Shown: positions 37,741 to 50,390 of the stretch, piece after piece
Layout: every line of letters starts with the position of its first letter
Position numbering within the stretch: position 1 is the first letter of the stretch
NCBI GenBank assembly: GCA_012295275.1
Contig: CM022670.1
Coordinates: 21,385,146 to 21,449,145 of the forward strand
Origin: Chrysomallon squamiferum
Taxonomy: Eukaryota > Mollusca > Gastropoda > Neomphalida > Peltospiridae
Length of the DNA: 64,000 bases
Direction: 5' to 3'
Notes under the pieces: generated by a model
What the model saw: only the letters and a program-made list of their open reading frames with translations
What the model was told of the DNA's origin: nothing
The model's database searches: none
Position numbers and translations under genes: made by a program

Positions 37741-38754
37741 TTCCTTTACACAAGACAAAACATTTCAGCTGCCCTAGATAAGATTTGATGCATGAAATAC
37801 AAGATATAACTTTTATACATAAAAAATGTAACTTGTACACCTAAAATATTATTGTGTAATATTACTTTCATAAGATATCACGTCTACAAACAATATGTTA
37901 AAGTATTATGTACATAAAAAGTTAGTCTGCATATTATTTTTATGTAGAAAACATTATAATCTGCACAGTTCACAGCACTATATTTACACTGTTATACAAT
38001 ATACAGAAGATATTTTTGGCTATTCACGTTACTATAGAGGAGACTGGCTGTTCTTATACTTTAGAAATCTGCTTGTTGTAAGGACTAAACAGAGATATTT
38101 TCAAGAGTAAATTAAATATATATATATATATGGCTGATCCTCAATGTAATTTTTTTAAAGATTTGTGTGTTTATGTGTGTTATTGTTTTTACACACATAC
38201 ACACACACATTCATACGTTATTCACGGATACAAATTTGTGAAATTTTCTTTATTTCTTTATTATGTTTTGTAAGATGAATATTATTGCTTATCAGCTGTC
38301 AGCAGGATTTATTATTTTGTAGCAAAATGAAATCATTACAATGTTTCTAAAGTTTTGTTTTATGCTTTTAAATTGAGCTTAATCTGCATAGATTAAAATT
38401 AATTTCTTTGGGGGTTTTGATAGGTGTGTGAAACATCAAAGCCAAAATTTTCAATACAGCTTCTTTTAGACTCAGTATTTACTTGTTTTAATGTTTTAAT
38501 TTTTCCATTTTTATTGTCAGTCCACCAATAACAGCAGGAAATCTTATGTCCTTTCAGTGAATGATTACAAGTATAGTTAGATTCCAGTATAACATTTAAT
38601 TATATTGAAATATCTTGTGATTAAGGCATTTGTCTTAATTTTGTTTACCTGTCTTGCTTTTGAATATTTAAAAGCACCAAGTGATTATTTGTCATTAATG
38701 TTAATTTTAATTTGTGTGTGTGTGTGTGTGTGTAAATTTTCTTTCTTTTCAGTT

Positions 38755-38785
<31 letters not shown>

Positions 38786-40341
38786 TTTTATTTTTTTTTT
38801 TTTTTTTTTAGATGTGTAGTTTTTTTTTTTTTTTTATATTTATATTCATCTGTTTTAAAAATATTTTTTGTTATAGATTTTTATTGTGTTTTTTTTGTTT
38901 CCTTTTTCAAAATAGGCAAAATGAATATATTATAATTTTGAATTATCATTACATCTTGTTTTTAAAATATACTGTGGTGAATAACCATTTATCTGGGTAT
39001 AGAAATGATATAACTTTTCCAAAAAATTTACAACATTTGTTTAATTTAATGAATATAAAAAAAAAAAAATAATAAAAATAAAAAAATTAAATTATTGTAA
39101 ATACACAATGAAAAACCAAGAATGAAACTGTATTTAACTTGATTTCTGGATTTGTTGAAAAAATATAAAGCTAAATCTTTAAATGTTTAAATTATAAAAT
39201 ACACAATGAAAAATAAAGAATGAAACTGTATTTAACTTGTAAAATTAAAAATGTGTGTGTGTGTGTGTTTATTTATTTGATTATTTTAATCACAAAGCAG
39301 TATTTACCAGAGCCTTCTGACATTTAATGATGTTAATTTTGGATGGTTGTATTATTTAAACAATGTGATTACAGTACTCGTAATAAAAACCTGATTTAAC
39401 TTTTGGAGGATTTATGTCATTTGTTTAATTATATCTAATAAAAGTTGTTTTATGTACCTCACTGATTTTTTGCCATGATGTTAGTGAAACCAACATTATT
39501 GATTAGGTATTTATTTACATTCAGGGAACAGTTCAGAGTCTTTGATTAGCTAACCACAGGGAAATGGCTGATCAGGTAGTAACCAGTGTGCAACCTAGAG
39601 AAAATATACTTAATATAAGCTCATACATTATTCTTTTCACAAATTAATTTATATTTCTGATACCAGTTAAAGTATTGACCAATTCCATTCATATTATAAT
39701 TTGTTATTTTAATTAGCAAATCGTGGCACCTTTTGTGTGTGTGTGTGTTGTGTGTAGATATATATATATATCTATACACACACACATATGATAAGGATTC
39801 CTTGATCTAAAATTATCGTTCAGTAAGAAACATTTTCAAATCTGTCAGGTTTTTTCACTAATTATTGTATGTAGTTTGCTTTCAAAACAGGATCAAAAAC
39901 ATAAAGAAATGTGTTTATAGAAAGAAATTTAAATAAAACTATTATCTAATTTGGGTTTCCACAAAAAAAGTAAAAAATATTGATATGCATAGAAGTAAGT
40001 ATGGGATACATCAAAAGACAGTTTGAATCATTACATCAGTGTTGTTTCACTTTCTGCACATCATACTGTTAACTCAGTATGTCCATGATCCAATCTACTA
40101 AAAAAAAAATATATATATATATATGTATATATATTTATGTATAAGAAACAATGTTTATCAATCATATTCATTTATTACATATATGTAGTTACAAATCATG
40201 ATTGTGGCAAACACTACATGAAAGTCAGTGTTAATTCCCAAATATTAAAATTAATCCATGGACTGCTAAGTATTAGATCCTGTTGACCAAATTTTTTGAA
40301 GCACTTCTACAAGTTTTATTAAATATTCACCAGACAACTGT
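37741..40341. other. non-coding spacer between copy B and NDUFC2
   Basis: 37741 to about 38340 is similar to the 3' flank of copy A and is probably 3' UTR. Beyond it are a (TG)n tract at 38716-38735, a T-tract at about 38757-38835, a 46-bp direct repeat (39100-39145 and 39198-39243, each with aatgaaactgtatttaactt), (TG)n at 39254-39271 and AT/TG tracts at 39735-39790. No gene was recognised. Confidence 0.6.
40315..40320 (-). terminator. polyadenylation signal of NDUFC2
   Basis: TTTATT on the plus strand, so AATAAA on the minus strand, 22 nt past the NDUFC2 stop codon. It implies a very short 3' UTR, common for small mitochondrial genes. Confidence 0.6.
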
Positions 40342-40906
40342 TTATCTAACTGGATGCCAAGGCAACAGTATGTCTTTGTACTTCTTTGGTGCTGAAACAA
40401 ACATTAAAAAAAGAAGGTAAACACTGTCGTGTGTTTGTTTAGCTGAAACTTAAGAATATCTGTTTTCTGGAATATTTGCTTATTCAAAAATATCTGGAAA
40501 CTAAGTCGAAGTCAATCATATAATTCAGAAATTCAAATCAATCTTAAGACTAATTAGGAAATACTTCACTAGTTTGTTTCCTAAATTTATAAGCTAAAGT
40601 ATATGCGCAAGCTTGATCCTTGTCTTTCTGAATTATAATAAATCATTTACTTTTTAGAGAAATAATGTACATTTTTAAACTAAAATTAAAGTTTGATTAT
40701 TTTCATTTGAAACTGTAATTAGTATTAAGATTAGCCTTATGTTAATGCTTCAGTTACATAGCAGAACAGAACATGTTTAAATAACATACAAATGAGAAAC
40801 AAGTAATATTTTGTGTTGTTCACAAAAATAAAAAAAACCATCAAAGTTAAATTCACCATATTTTCATGGCCATATCATTACTTCTGATAATAGTTGACAT
40901 AACACT

Positions 40907-40956
<50 letters not shown>

Positions 40957-43034
40957 GATAAATAAATATAGTAGAAACCTTCATCTGGAAAATCTTCTGG
41001 ATGTAGCCTAACATAATCTTTCAGAATATGTAGTTTCTTATTCTGTGTGTGGAGAACCCATTTGTCAAGCAAAGAACCACAGTAAAACCCTCCAGCTGTA
41101 AGAATGCCATGCATGTAAATAGCTGAAACAAAAAATGTTTTTTATGGCTTTTATAATGAAATACAAAATGTAACAACATAAATATTATATTATTAATTAA
41201 TGCAATACCTTTCTGACAGAATGACTGAACTGCAGTTGCTTACACAGTGTAACTTAGTAGGTACCGACATAGGGTGTCCCAAAAGTAACTGAACCGCAAA
41301 CTTAAATGAAATTAGATATTAAAAACAGCAAATTTAATCTGTATATTTAGTATTTACAAATGTTCAAAATGTCTACGTTTTTGTAACTTCAATACAAAAA
41401 CGAACTGCTTTTGGACAACCTTTTTAAGGAGCATTTGACACACTTCCAGTTACTTCAGATTTGGATACAAGATTGAACATTGTTGATTTACTTGGTACAG
41501 GTGTTTTAAAGTTTACTTCCCATCTTTCTTCAATGTGCTTGTAGCTAGTCATTGCATAGTAATTCTTAATAACGAAGATACATTCGTTTAATGTAAAGTT
41601 CTTCACTGCATTTTTAAGAATGAGGGTACCATTTCAAGTCAAGCCATGGAGAGTCCAGTATCGTGTGCTGAATAAGAATCAAGCTATGACGTAGGAACAA
41701 AACAAATAAGATCAGCAAAAAGATTCAGGTGTAATGTCTGCCTTTATTGCAGTACAGAAAGAAACTGTCCAGAGAGCAAGTTAAAGGAGAAAGAACATGG
41801 AACGCCTATGAGAACATGAACAGTATTAAAAGACCGCATTGTCGCAGTAAAACAGAAGTCTCAATCATGAAGAACAAAAATCATTCCAAAGACTACTACT
41901 GACAGAAGTAAATGAATAGTACAAAAGATAACATAAAATGACATAAAAGATGGAATTAAATTTGTTATTTTTAATATCTAATTATATTTAAGTTTGCAGT
42001 TAAGGTTACTTTTGGGACACCCTGTATATAATGCAATAATAACAAACTATGTTATTTGATTTTGGTTTACTCAAAAAAGTTTTAGACAGTTCTATCATGG
42101 ATTTCTAAACACAGAACAACATTAACAATGCATTTGTTTTGTTGATATCGAATGAACAATGGCACCATGAGTTTCTTTCAACCTGTTTCATCTATGAAAA
42201 TTATGTTATGCAAAGAATATAAAGTATATTTTCAAATGAATAAATGAAATTGGATAAAAAATAATTAGATATCAGATACAGCATGAATTCTCTGATAAAA
42301 ATTGAAAAAAGAAAATATTCTGAACCTTGAAGTTCTGTATAGTTGCAATCATTAATTTATGAACAAAACATTGATAAATTCTTTCAGAGATGATTACTCT
42401 TAAGTAATTTCTACTTAATGGCAAAATATTTTTTATAGTAATTTAGTCATCAGAACTTGCTAAGAAGTCTTTGGTAAATTTTTATATTCATTTTGTGCTG
42501 TTGTTTTGTTTGTTGTTGCTTTTTCTGTATCAAGTATAGCAGAATTAATAAGAGTTAAAATAGAGAAAAGACTTCAAGTTCATCGCCTTTACTCCTGAAT
42601 TAATTCAGTAGAGGAACTTATACAACGATTGATTCCTATTACATACCAACTGTCATGTTTGTGGCTTATCCGTTGACATCCATGTGTTAACTTTGTTTGT
42701 ATCAAAGCGTTAATGTTACATCCATGTGATAATCACAGCAAAGGTTACCTCTCTCAGAATTATCATCATCATGGTACTGTGCCAGTATCTTAGATTCATA
42801 CAATTCAAAATTAACTTACTATTAAAATATCATACTGTAAAGTATTAACTATCATACTATCAATCATACCATGATACTAAACTATGTTACGTAGCAATGT
42901 CAAATATTTATTTTAAACATATATTCTGTACCTGTATGAAGCGGTCTTCGAAGAGTATAATTAATTACTAATGCTAAACCATATCCTGTCACAGCTGAAA
43001 GCGCTTCATTTATTGAAATATCTGGAAGTGGCAT
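40342..43034 (-). CDS. NDUFC2: NADH dehydrogenase (ubiquinone) 1 subunit C2
   Basis: Accessory subunit of mitochondrial complex I (membrane arm). Minus-strand exons: 43034-42932 (ATG at 43034), 41122-40979, 40391-40342; together 297 nt, 98 aa plus stop, phases consistent. The diagnostic part is the C-terminus: VRLHPEDFPDE, then an ending WHPVR, matching the LHPEDFPEE...FHPIR end of animal NDUFC2. Upstream are two hydrophobic segments (SAVTGYGLALVINYT and GILTAGGFYCGSLL), as in the family, with the conserved RRP between them. The human protein is 119 aa, so the N-terminus here is short. The frame stays open upstream to an AG at 43102, so a further 5' exon is possible. A TG microsatellite sits just inside intron 2, and a mariner-like remnant lies in intron 1. 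Confidence 0.88.
40909..40956. repeat. (TG)n microsatellite
   Basis: About 24 TG units. On the minus strand they lie about 20 nt after the donor of NDUFC2 exon 2 and produce a spurious His-Thr repeat if read through. Confidence 0.95.
41270..42026 (-). mobile_element. mariner/Tc1-like element, internally deleted
   Basis: Terminal inverted repeats of about 68 bp. The left end starts GGGTGTCCCAAAAGTAACTG at 41272. The right end, in reverse complement, starts GGGTGTCCCAAAAGTAACCT at 42022. The arms continue inward with related acttaaat and attagatattaaaaa blocks. TA lies just outside the left end and two bases outside the right end. A minus-strand frame at 41606-41424 encodes LNECIFVIKNYY, SYKHIEERW and PSKSTMFNLV, resembling the N-terminal helix-turn-helix of mariner-like transposases. 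The catalytic DDE/D part is missing. The element sits within intron 1 of NDUFC2 in the same orientation. Confidence 0.75.
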
Positions 43035-43445
43035 GGCTAAGAAAGTCTTATACAAAACAGATCCAAAAGACCTTGACAAATGATGTGAACACCAAAATGT
43101 ACTGAAAAAATAAAAATGTGATTAGCTACAAACCGAAACAAAGATCAATATTTTGTAACTGTAAATGCAGACATTTTAGTTTGATTCATTGTTATTATTA
43201 TATTTCGTTTCAACACTTTTATACATTAATTGTTTTCATTAGTTATATTCTTTTATTAATTACGATTAGTAATTTTATTTTTATATTCGTTCCGATTAAT
43301 TTTCTGATATCGAATTTTATAGCGATAGTTGTAGTCTCTATTATAGCTTTATGTATTTAAAGACTGTAACTCTGAGATGTAAACAGAATGTGTGTATATT
43401 TATAAGAATTATTAAAAAATATATATTAAGTAACTAATTTTCCTA
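43035..43445. promoter_or_regulatory. divergent promoter region NDUFC2 / PRMT9
   Basis: The start codons of NDUFC2 (43034, minus) and PRMT9 (43446, plus) are 411 nt apart with no gene between. This suggests a shared bidirectional promoter. There is no clear TATA box or CpG island; the sequence is AT-rich throughout. Position is inferred from gene layout only. If NDUFC2 has an extra 5' exon, its start would lie within or beyond this region. Confidence 0.5.
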
Positions 43446-45031
43446 ATGGCAGATCTTACAAAACCTTCGTCCATAAATAAGGACGAACGCGCTAATGGTT
43501 TGGTGCAAGAATCTTTGAAATGTGCTTCCAGTTGTTTGAAAGTTAAAAATTATGGACGTGCTTATGCTCATTTCTTGCTAGTTTTACAGATAAGGCCAGA
43601 TTTAAAAGAATCAGATTTGAAGAATGATTTTATTTTATCACTGAAAGAATGGACAGAGCATCTGGAGAGGCTAGGACGAATTGAAGATTTATTTAAATGC
43701 TATGATCAGACTTGTGAAATATTTCCAGAATGTGACGTTGCTATGAATAACATTGGTGCTCAATTATTTAGGTAATTTTAATTGGTACAAATTTTTACAT
43801 AATAAATGCAGCAACAGAGAAATGTAAAATATATATCTGATACTTCATCTAAAAAAAAATATAAATTTTAATTTTATTTTATCTTATTTCTTTACTTATT
43901 GCCAGTGTTAAGGATTAGGTTCAGGTTGCAGTTTTTTAGCTTGAGATGGCATTTTGCATTAATGTAGGAGAGGAGCTGAACACCAGAAATAACTACATAG
44001 TTACTAACCAGAACTCCCAGCATTATTTTAACATAAATCTACTTTATACTATTAAATTTAGGTAATAAGGTAATAATAATTTTGCAAAATTCCTTTTATA
44101 AATAAAAACAAAATAAATCATGCTTATTATCATAACATAACAAAAGCTTGTTAAAATTTAGTCATTAGCAATGAATTTTCAGGTATGATTTTACTAACAG
44201 GTTTCAAAAAATAATAATAAAAAGTAAATGAATCTGATAGCGTGGAAAGGTTTAAGATCTTTCTGCATCTAAATCGATATAAAGATCATTTCTTTTTATT
44301 ATACTAATCTTCAAACAAACTTATACTAATCTTCAAACAAATCTGACTAAAACTGACTGATAAAATAGATGTTTGGATATCTTGCTTAAAAAGAGTACAA
44401 AACAATAATATTCTGGTTCCAACAACAAGGATATGATAACTTTTATTTAATGTATTTTTGCAAAGACTAGGGTATATGGATGAGGCAGCAGTCTTTGTGA
44501 GAAGGGCACTTAAACTTTCACCAGATTACCTTGCTGCAAGAGAAAATCTTGAGAACATTTGCTGTCACCTGGTAGAACGGTGGCACTTTCGAATGTTGAA
44601 TGACATGACACGTAACCGTGCTTTCCGAGATGCAATTGATATGGCTGTTGTACGAGGTCATCAACATGTCCTTGATATAGGAGCAGGCACAGGTCTGTTA
44701 AGGTAAAAAAAAATACTTTTGCTGATTTTTTATATGTTTCATTGTATGTATGTATGTATGTGTGTAAACTATATGTGTATGTATGTATAAGCTTGTCTTG
44801 GTGACTGTTACCTTTGTCTGCCTCCAAGGTTCATCAGCAGCAACTGATGATTGTGATGTCATTAGAGGTCATCCTCTTGTGCCAGTGCATTCCCAAATAT
44901 TATCTAGAGTCTAATCACATTTACTTAAGATCACAGAATATTTATTCCTAATACATGTATGTAAGTATTTATATATGTATATCTGTATGAAAGTATTTGT
45001 GTATGTTTGTATATGTGTGTGTGCGTGTGTG

Positions 45032-45078
<47 letters not shown>

Positions 45079-46775
45079 CACTGAACATAGTGGAAGTTGG
45101 TTATTTAAGAATGATTGTGTTGTGTGTGTAGACAAGAGATGTTAATCTATTATTGTCAAGACTGGAGATTTGAGAAATAAAAACTTACTTTCCTTTACTT
45201 TTGGAATTATTTAGGAGTGCCAATTAAAAGAAGTAACAGGTTACTATAAGGTTAAATGCAATGCAGCATTCTCATGTTTGCTGGATAAAGCTGATATCTT
45301 AAGACAATAACCAGATATAGATATATAGATATAGATTGATTAATATTATTTTCATTTTATTTTTTTTGATTTATTCATTTTATATATATGTATATATATA
45401 TATATATATTATTTTCATTTTACTTTTTTTTATTTTTTTATTTATACATATATATTTTTTTTTTTTTTTTGTTATATATAGCTTTTCAGTCACTGCACAT
45501 TGACAGTAACAGAGGATACAGACAAAGGCAAAAAAATGTAGTTATAATGTCAGATAATACCCAAACAGGTAGAACCTAATCACTTACAGAATAGAATGAT
45601 ACCACTTAATGCTGTTGTGTATAGATATATGTGTTCTGTCTGATATACGTGTATATTTATACAGGCAAATATGTATGTTATTAAACTGTTTATTTTCAAT
45701 TGCAGTTTGTTTGCAGCTGAAGCAGGTGCATCTTCTGTGTTTGCATGCGAACAAAGTAAAACCATGTTTTCAATAGCTCAGGAAGTGTTAGAGTCAAACA
45801 GTGCTATGTTTCAGGTTTCTCTTATTCCAAAGGTGTCCACAGAATTAACCATTCCTAAAGACATTCCTACAAGGTCTGTTTAAAATAGAGTAAAAATAAT
45901 TACTTAATTATTGGCAGAATCAATTAGTTTTTCATTTTGACCAGTTCTGAGGGCAGATTTATAATTAGATGGGAATAAAAACTGTATGTGCAACATCTGT
46001 AATCATTTCGTATATTTCCATGTTTGATCACTAGTCACTTGTTTTTGCTAAGGATAAAATATGACAACAGTAGTTATCTTATGATTTGTTATGTTATTTT
46101 TTTTATAGGAAGATTTTCAAAAATAAACATATTACAAACCCTGTTTTTTATTACCTTTATTATCCATGACTGATCAATTTTTAATTATTACTATTATTAT
46201 TATTATCATTTCTCTCTCTGAAATAACACTATAATATGTCTACATTTTGTTACATCTAAATAATTTTATGATTTTAACATTAATAAAAACAAATCAGTAA
46301 CTGTCTTAATAAATCTAATTATTTAATTAATTTTTTTGTGGATTATTAATCTTTAATAATGATAATTTTTTCTCAAAGTATTTTCAAAATCATTTAACTT
46401 ACAGTAATTGAAATATTTGTGACTTCATCATTGCTGTTATTATTATATTGTAGTTATTTTCTATTTTCAGAGTCACTCTTATTACAACAGAAACATTTGA
46501 TGCAGGATTATTTGGAGAGCACATAATATCAACCCTTCATCACGCTTGGCATAATCTTCTAATTCAAAAATCTAACGACGGGGTAAATGTCTCAAGATTT
46601 GTTTTATTTAGCTAGAGGTCACATTTAATATCTTGTAATGTAAATAGAAAAATAGAAGGGAACAGGACTAAAAAGGTTGGTAGCAATTGACTGAAGGGAA
46701 TAGAGGATATGAATGTATATCTATAATTATTAATTACTGCTGCTGGCTGTATCCACACCAAAGCACACATATGCA

Positions 46776-46814
<39 letters not shown>

Positions 46815-49800
46815 ATGCTCACACTCACATACACACATAATCATGCTCACACTCACATACACACATATGTAAGCCAATGATTACAGGGTAAATAACTAAC
46901 ATATATGTAAACAGAAGCAATATAAGATACGTGCATTAAAACTTCTTATATTTCAGGTAGAAGGGAAAGTTATTCCACAAGGAGCCACAGTGTATCTTTG
47001 TGCTATAGAGTGTGAGACTGTGAGAAAACAAAACAGGTATTTAAGCTGGATTTTATATTTTCTTCAGTAACAAAATTAATATGTTTTATATGTCACTGAA
47101 TATATTTATGATATTTATGTATATGCTATACATTTGTTGTATTAGACATAAATTCACTGTGCAACGTGTTGAACATAACCTCATTGTATCAAAAGGTTTC
47201 AATTTAAAATATTTGACAATGCAGTTGGTGTGCCTAGAAATAACAAATTTATACTTATAATATGTTATTTAATAAACAGATTTAGACCTATATATTTTTT
47301 AATAACAAATTCTGACATGTATTATTAAATAAAAGATTTCGATATAATTATTGCAAAAGTAGACAAAATTGAGCATGACTAATTTAGTATCTCCTGAACT
47401 AACAACATGTAGTAATATCCAAGATACTGTTTTAAATATCCTCTAATGAGGTATATAAAAATCTAATCTTTTCTCATGTAGTTGTGATTACAAAGCTGCA
47501 TCCTTGCATATTCCAGGTTACTCTATCCAGTGTTAATGAATCTGGATCTAACAGGTATTATTATCCTGTGCAGGACATCCATTGACCAGAAAGAACCATA
47601 CACAACTGAAGACTTGACATCCGTGAGAAGTGGATACAAACAACTCAGTGAGCCAAAGGCAGTTCTTGAAGTTGACTTTAACAACCCTGATGTGAGTGCC
47701 TCTTTCCAACATACAGTTCAATCAGTTTTGTTTGGGTTTTTAAAAAATATATATTTACATCCTTTGTTGATTATTTAGAAATTATTTATATGCATGCACA
47801 CATGTTCACTTACTCATACAGAGTTGCTCATTTTCTTTCAATCTGAGAACTGAATTCTATGAAATATTTTGTAATGATAAAATGAATTTTTAAATTCTTA
47901 AAAAAACTATACTTGATTTTGTACTTGGAAAATTATCTATTTTAGTTTTTCTTTTCTCTTTCTTTCCCCCTAATTAAACAATAATGACTTTGAATCTGCA
48001 GGGTTTTGTAAAATTTTAGTTTAAACAAATATCTTTTTTTCTAGAAAGTAGATGAATTACACTCTGGTCTACAAATGAACTTTGATCTCGAAATTACAAA
48101 AAGTGGTGAAGTGGATGCTATTGCCATGTGGTTTGACCTTCATCTTGATGACAGTATCACAATAACAACAGCTCCTGATGCAGTGAATTGCTGGGAACAA
48201 GCCATATTCCCTGTGCAGCCAGTTAATAGTAATTCTGAGCCATTTTTGACTGTTGCTGATGGTAAATATGGTCTGTTTCTTGTGTTTGTTATTTTGAAAG
48301 TTAAAATAATCACATTTATAAATTTAGCTTAAAGCAAGTTTTTTTTTTTATTTCTGCTGTATGCACCACACATTTGGTCTCTAGGTTTAATTCAAATAAT
48401 TCAAGCCAGCACAGTGACATTTGATTAATACACATGCTTATTTATTATTTGGAACATAATGCAGAGACTGCATTCATGAGATTAATAATAATAATAATAG
48501 TTTTTCAACAACATATTAAAATGTTATTATAAATCAATAAATAATATATATGTATATATATATATATATTGTATTTTTTAAATAAATTTTTATTGAAAAA
48601 GATTTTGTTATTATTATTGTTATTATTGATGCTTGTTAATTTTTCTTTTACATTTTATTTATGTTCATTTACTTTTTTTAAAGTTTTATATATTTATTTA
48701 TTTGTTTGTTTGTTTGTTTGTTTGTTTGTTTGTTTTTGTTTGTTTTGTTTAGATAAAAGAGAAAATCTGGCAGTGAAAGAAGGTGATAGTCTGACTACAG
48801 ATATGGTTCTTGAAGACGACTGTTTGAGAGTCAGATGTTCAAATATCAAAAGAAAAGTCAAAACATGCCAGCAGAGCAGCAAGTCAGCTAAAATAATAAA
48901 ATCTCAAACTCTCATGGACACAAATCCTGGACCTGAAATAGAAAAAGTTAAGATAGAAAGTTTTGATTTGAAACTTGAAAGTGAAATTCAAAATTCTCAA
49001 GACCTTGACATGATTTGTGATGTTTTGAGTTCACCCATGTTTTCTGGAACATTAACAGAAAGTCAGACAGAACATTCAGTGAGTGAGATATCACACTTGA
49101 AACAGCTGAGTGAAATTAAAGCACTTCAGAGCCTCAACTTGACTGGCAAAGCAAGTTTATATTCAGATGGGAATACTACAGGTGAAATGAAAGGAAAGAA
49201 CAAAACAGACTGCAGTACAATAGCCACCAGAGCTCGCATCTACAGGTTAAGTTCTTCAGATATTTCCCGTCTGAATGATATGACATTCCACAAAGCTTTC
49301 TACGAAGGTTTAGAAAGGTTTCATCATCGAAACCTCAGTCAAAAGATATCTCTGTTGGATATGTGTTCTGGATTGTCTCCCTTGGGCTTACAGGCTGGAC
49401 TTCTGGGATATTCATCTGTCACCATGGTTACAAATGCTGATTCTGTTAAAGAGATTCTCATGGACATAGCCACGGTGAACTGTATTAATTATAGTACTCT
49501 CAACTTCACTACACCTCACTGTGTCATGGAAACAGACACACAGTTTGATGTAATTGTTTGTGATTTAGTGGAACCTTCAGGTGTTCTCAGACAACAGGTT
49601 CTTGAGGATTTGGCCTTGTTGAGGTAAAACCATCACATTAATAATTTTCTTTAACACTGATCAGGGTAAATGTTGTGGGTTTTTTTTGGTTATGTTTTTA
49701 ATTTATTTCTCAAAATAAATAATAAATGTATTTCTAATGAGTAACATGACAGTAATATTGTTTTGTTGTTGTTCTTTATTTCAGGTTGACTTCGTTATCA

Positions 49801-50390
49801 TCTAAAGGAATTATTTTACCTCACAAATTAACAGCTGTGGGTATCTGTGTCGAGTCCGAGCAGCTTCTCAAAACAAGTCGAGTGATGAACAAAGCTACAC
49901 TAGGCTTCAGCATTGCAGAGTTCATGAAAGAATTCCAGGTACTTTGATGAAATATCTGCCCAAATTCTGCCATAGAATTTTAAATATATATGTTTTACTG
50001 ATTTTTTTTTTTTTTTTGTCTCCATTCTAGGCCTCAACACATTTAGACATTGACCTTCACACCTTACAGTACACAAAACTCTCTGAGCCTTTTGAATTGT
50101 TTGAACTGGAATTGAATGAAAAATCCAGTGACCAGGAACTTCCAAGCTTTCTTCAGCAAGAGAAGGAAATTGCCATTGAGTTTACTGATTCAGGACAGTT
50201 TGATGCTGTCATTTACTGGTTCGAGTTACAGATTTTAGATGAAATAAAACTTGTGACTGTGAATCCTTGTCTGCACTGGAAACAAGCAGCAAAGATCCTC
50301 AGTGAAAGTGAAAGTGCTGAATCGGGTCAGAGTGTGAAATTAAATGTAGTACTGAAAAACAGCTACATTGATATCAAGACCGTTTACTGA
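43446..50390 (+). CDS. PRMT9: protein arginine N-methyltransferase 9
   Basis: Type II arginine methyltransferase; in mammals it symmetrically dimethylates the splicing factor SF3B2. Exons: 43446-43771, 44466-44702, 45706-45873, 46471-46582, 46957-47036, 47517-47691, 48045-48261, 48753-49623, 49785-49938, 50031-50390. These give 2,700 nt, 899 aa (human about 845). N-terminal TPR-like helices span about aa 1-135. The first methyltransferase module has the SAM motif VLDIGAGTGLLR (about aa 177-188), an acidic post-I segment (FACEQSK) and the double-E-like loop TTETFDAGLFGEH (about aa 250-262). A second, degenerate methyltransferase-like module (LLDMCSGLSPLGLQAG) follows, as in family members. Exon 8 adds a hydrophilic, low-complexity stretch of about 160 residues between the modules, which probably explains the extra length. 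The start is the first ATG of a long open exon. Confidence 0.95.
45031..45073. repeat. (TG)n microsatellite in PRMT9 intron 2
   Basis: About 20 TG units, preceded by tgtatg-rich sequence from 44745. Intron 2 (44703-45705) otherwise shows AT tracts (45380-45410) and T tracts only. Confidence 0.9.
46774..46865. repeat. (AC)n microsatellite with a duplicated ac-rich unit in PRMT9 intron 4
   Basis: (AC)n at about 46777-46811, followed by two copies of aatcatgctcacactcacat (46811-46830 and 46839-46858). Confidence 0.85.
48697..48750. repeat. (TTTG)n tract at the PRMT9 exon 8 acceptor
   Basis: TTTG units run from about 48697 up to the AG at 48751-48752, so the microsatellite itself serves as the polypyrimidine tract of this acceptor. 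Confidence 0.8.

Noticed and set aside
38605-39072. Phe-rich frames near 38.6-39.1 kb
   Set aside because: Translation of long T tracts; no protein family resemblance.
44911-45135. Minus-strand frame with a long His-Thr run
   Set aside because: It is the (TG)n microsatellite of PRMT9 intron 2 read in translation; nothing else in the frame looks like protein.
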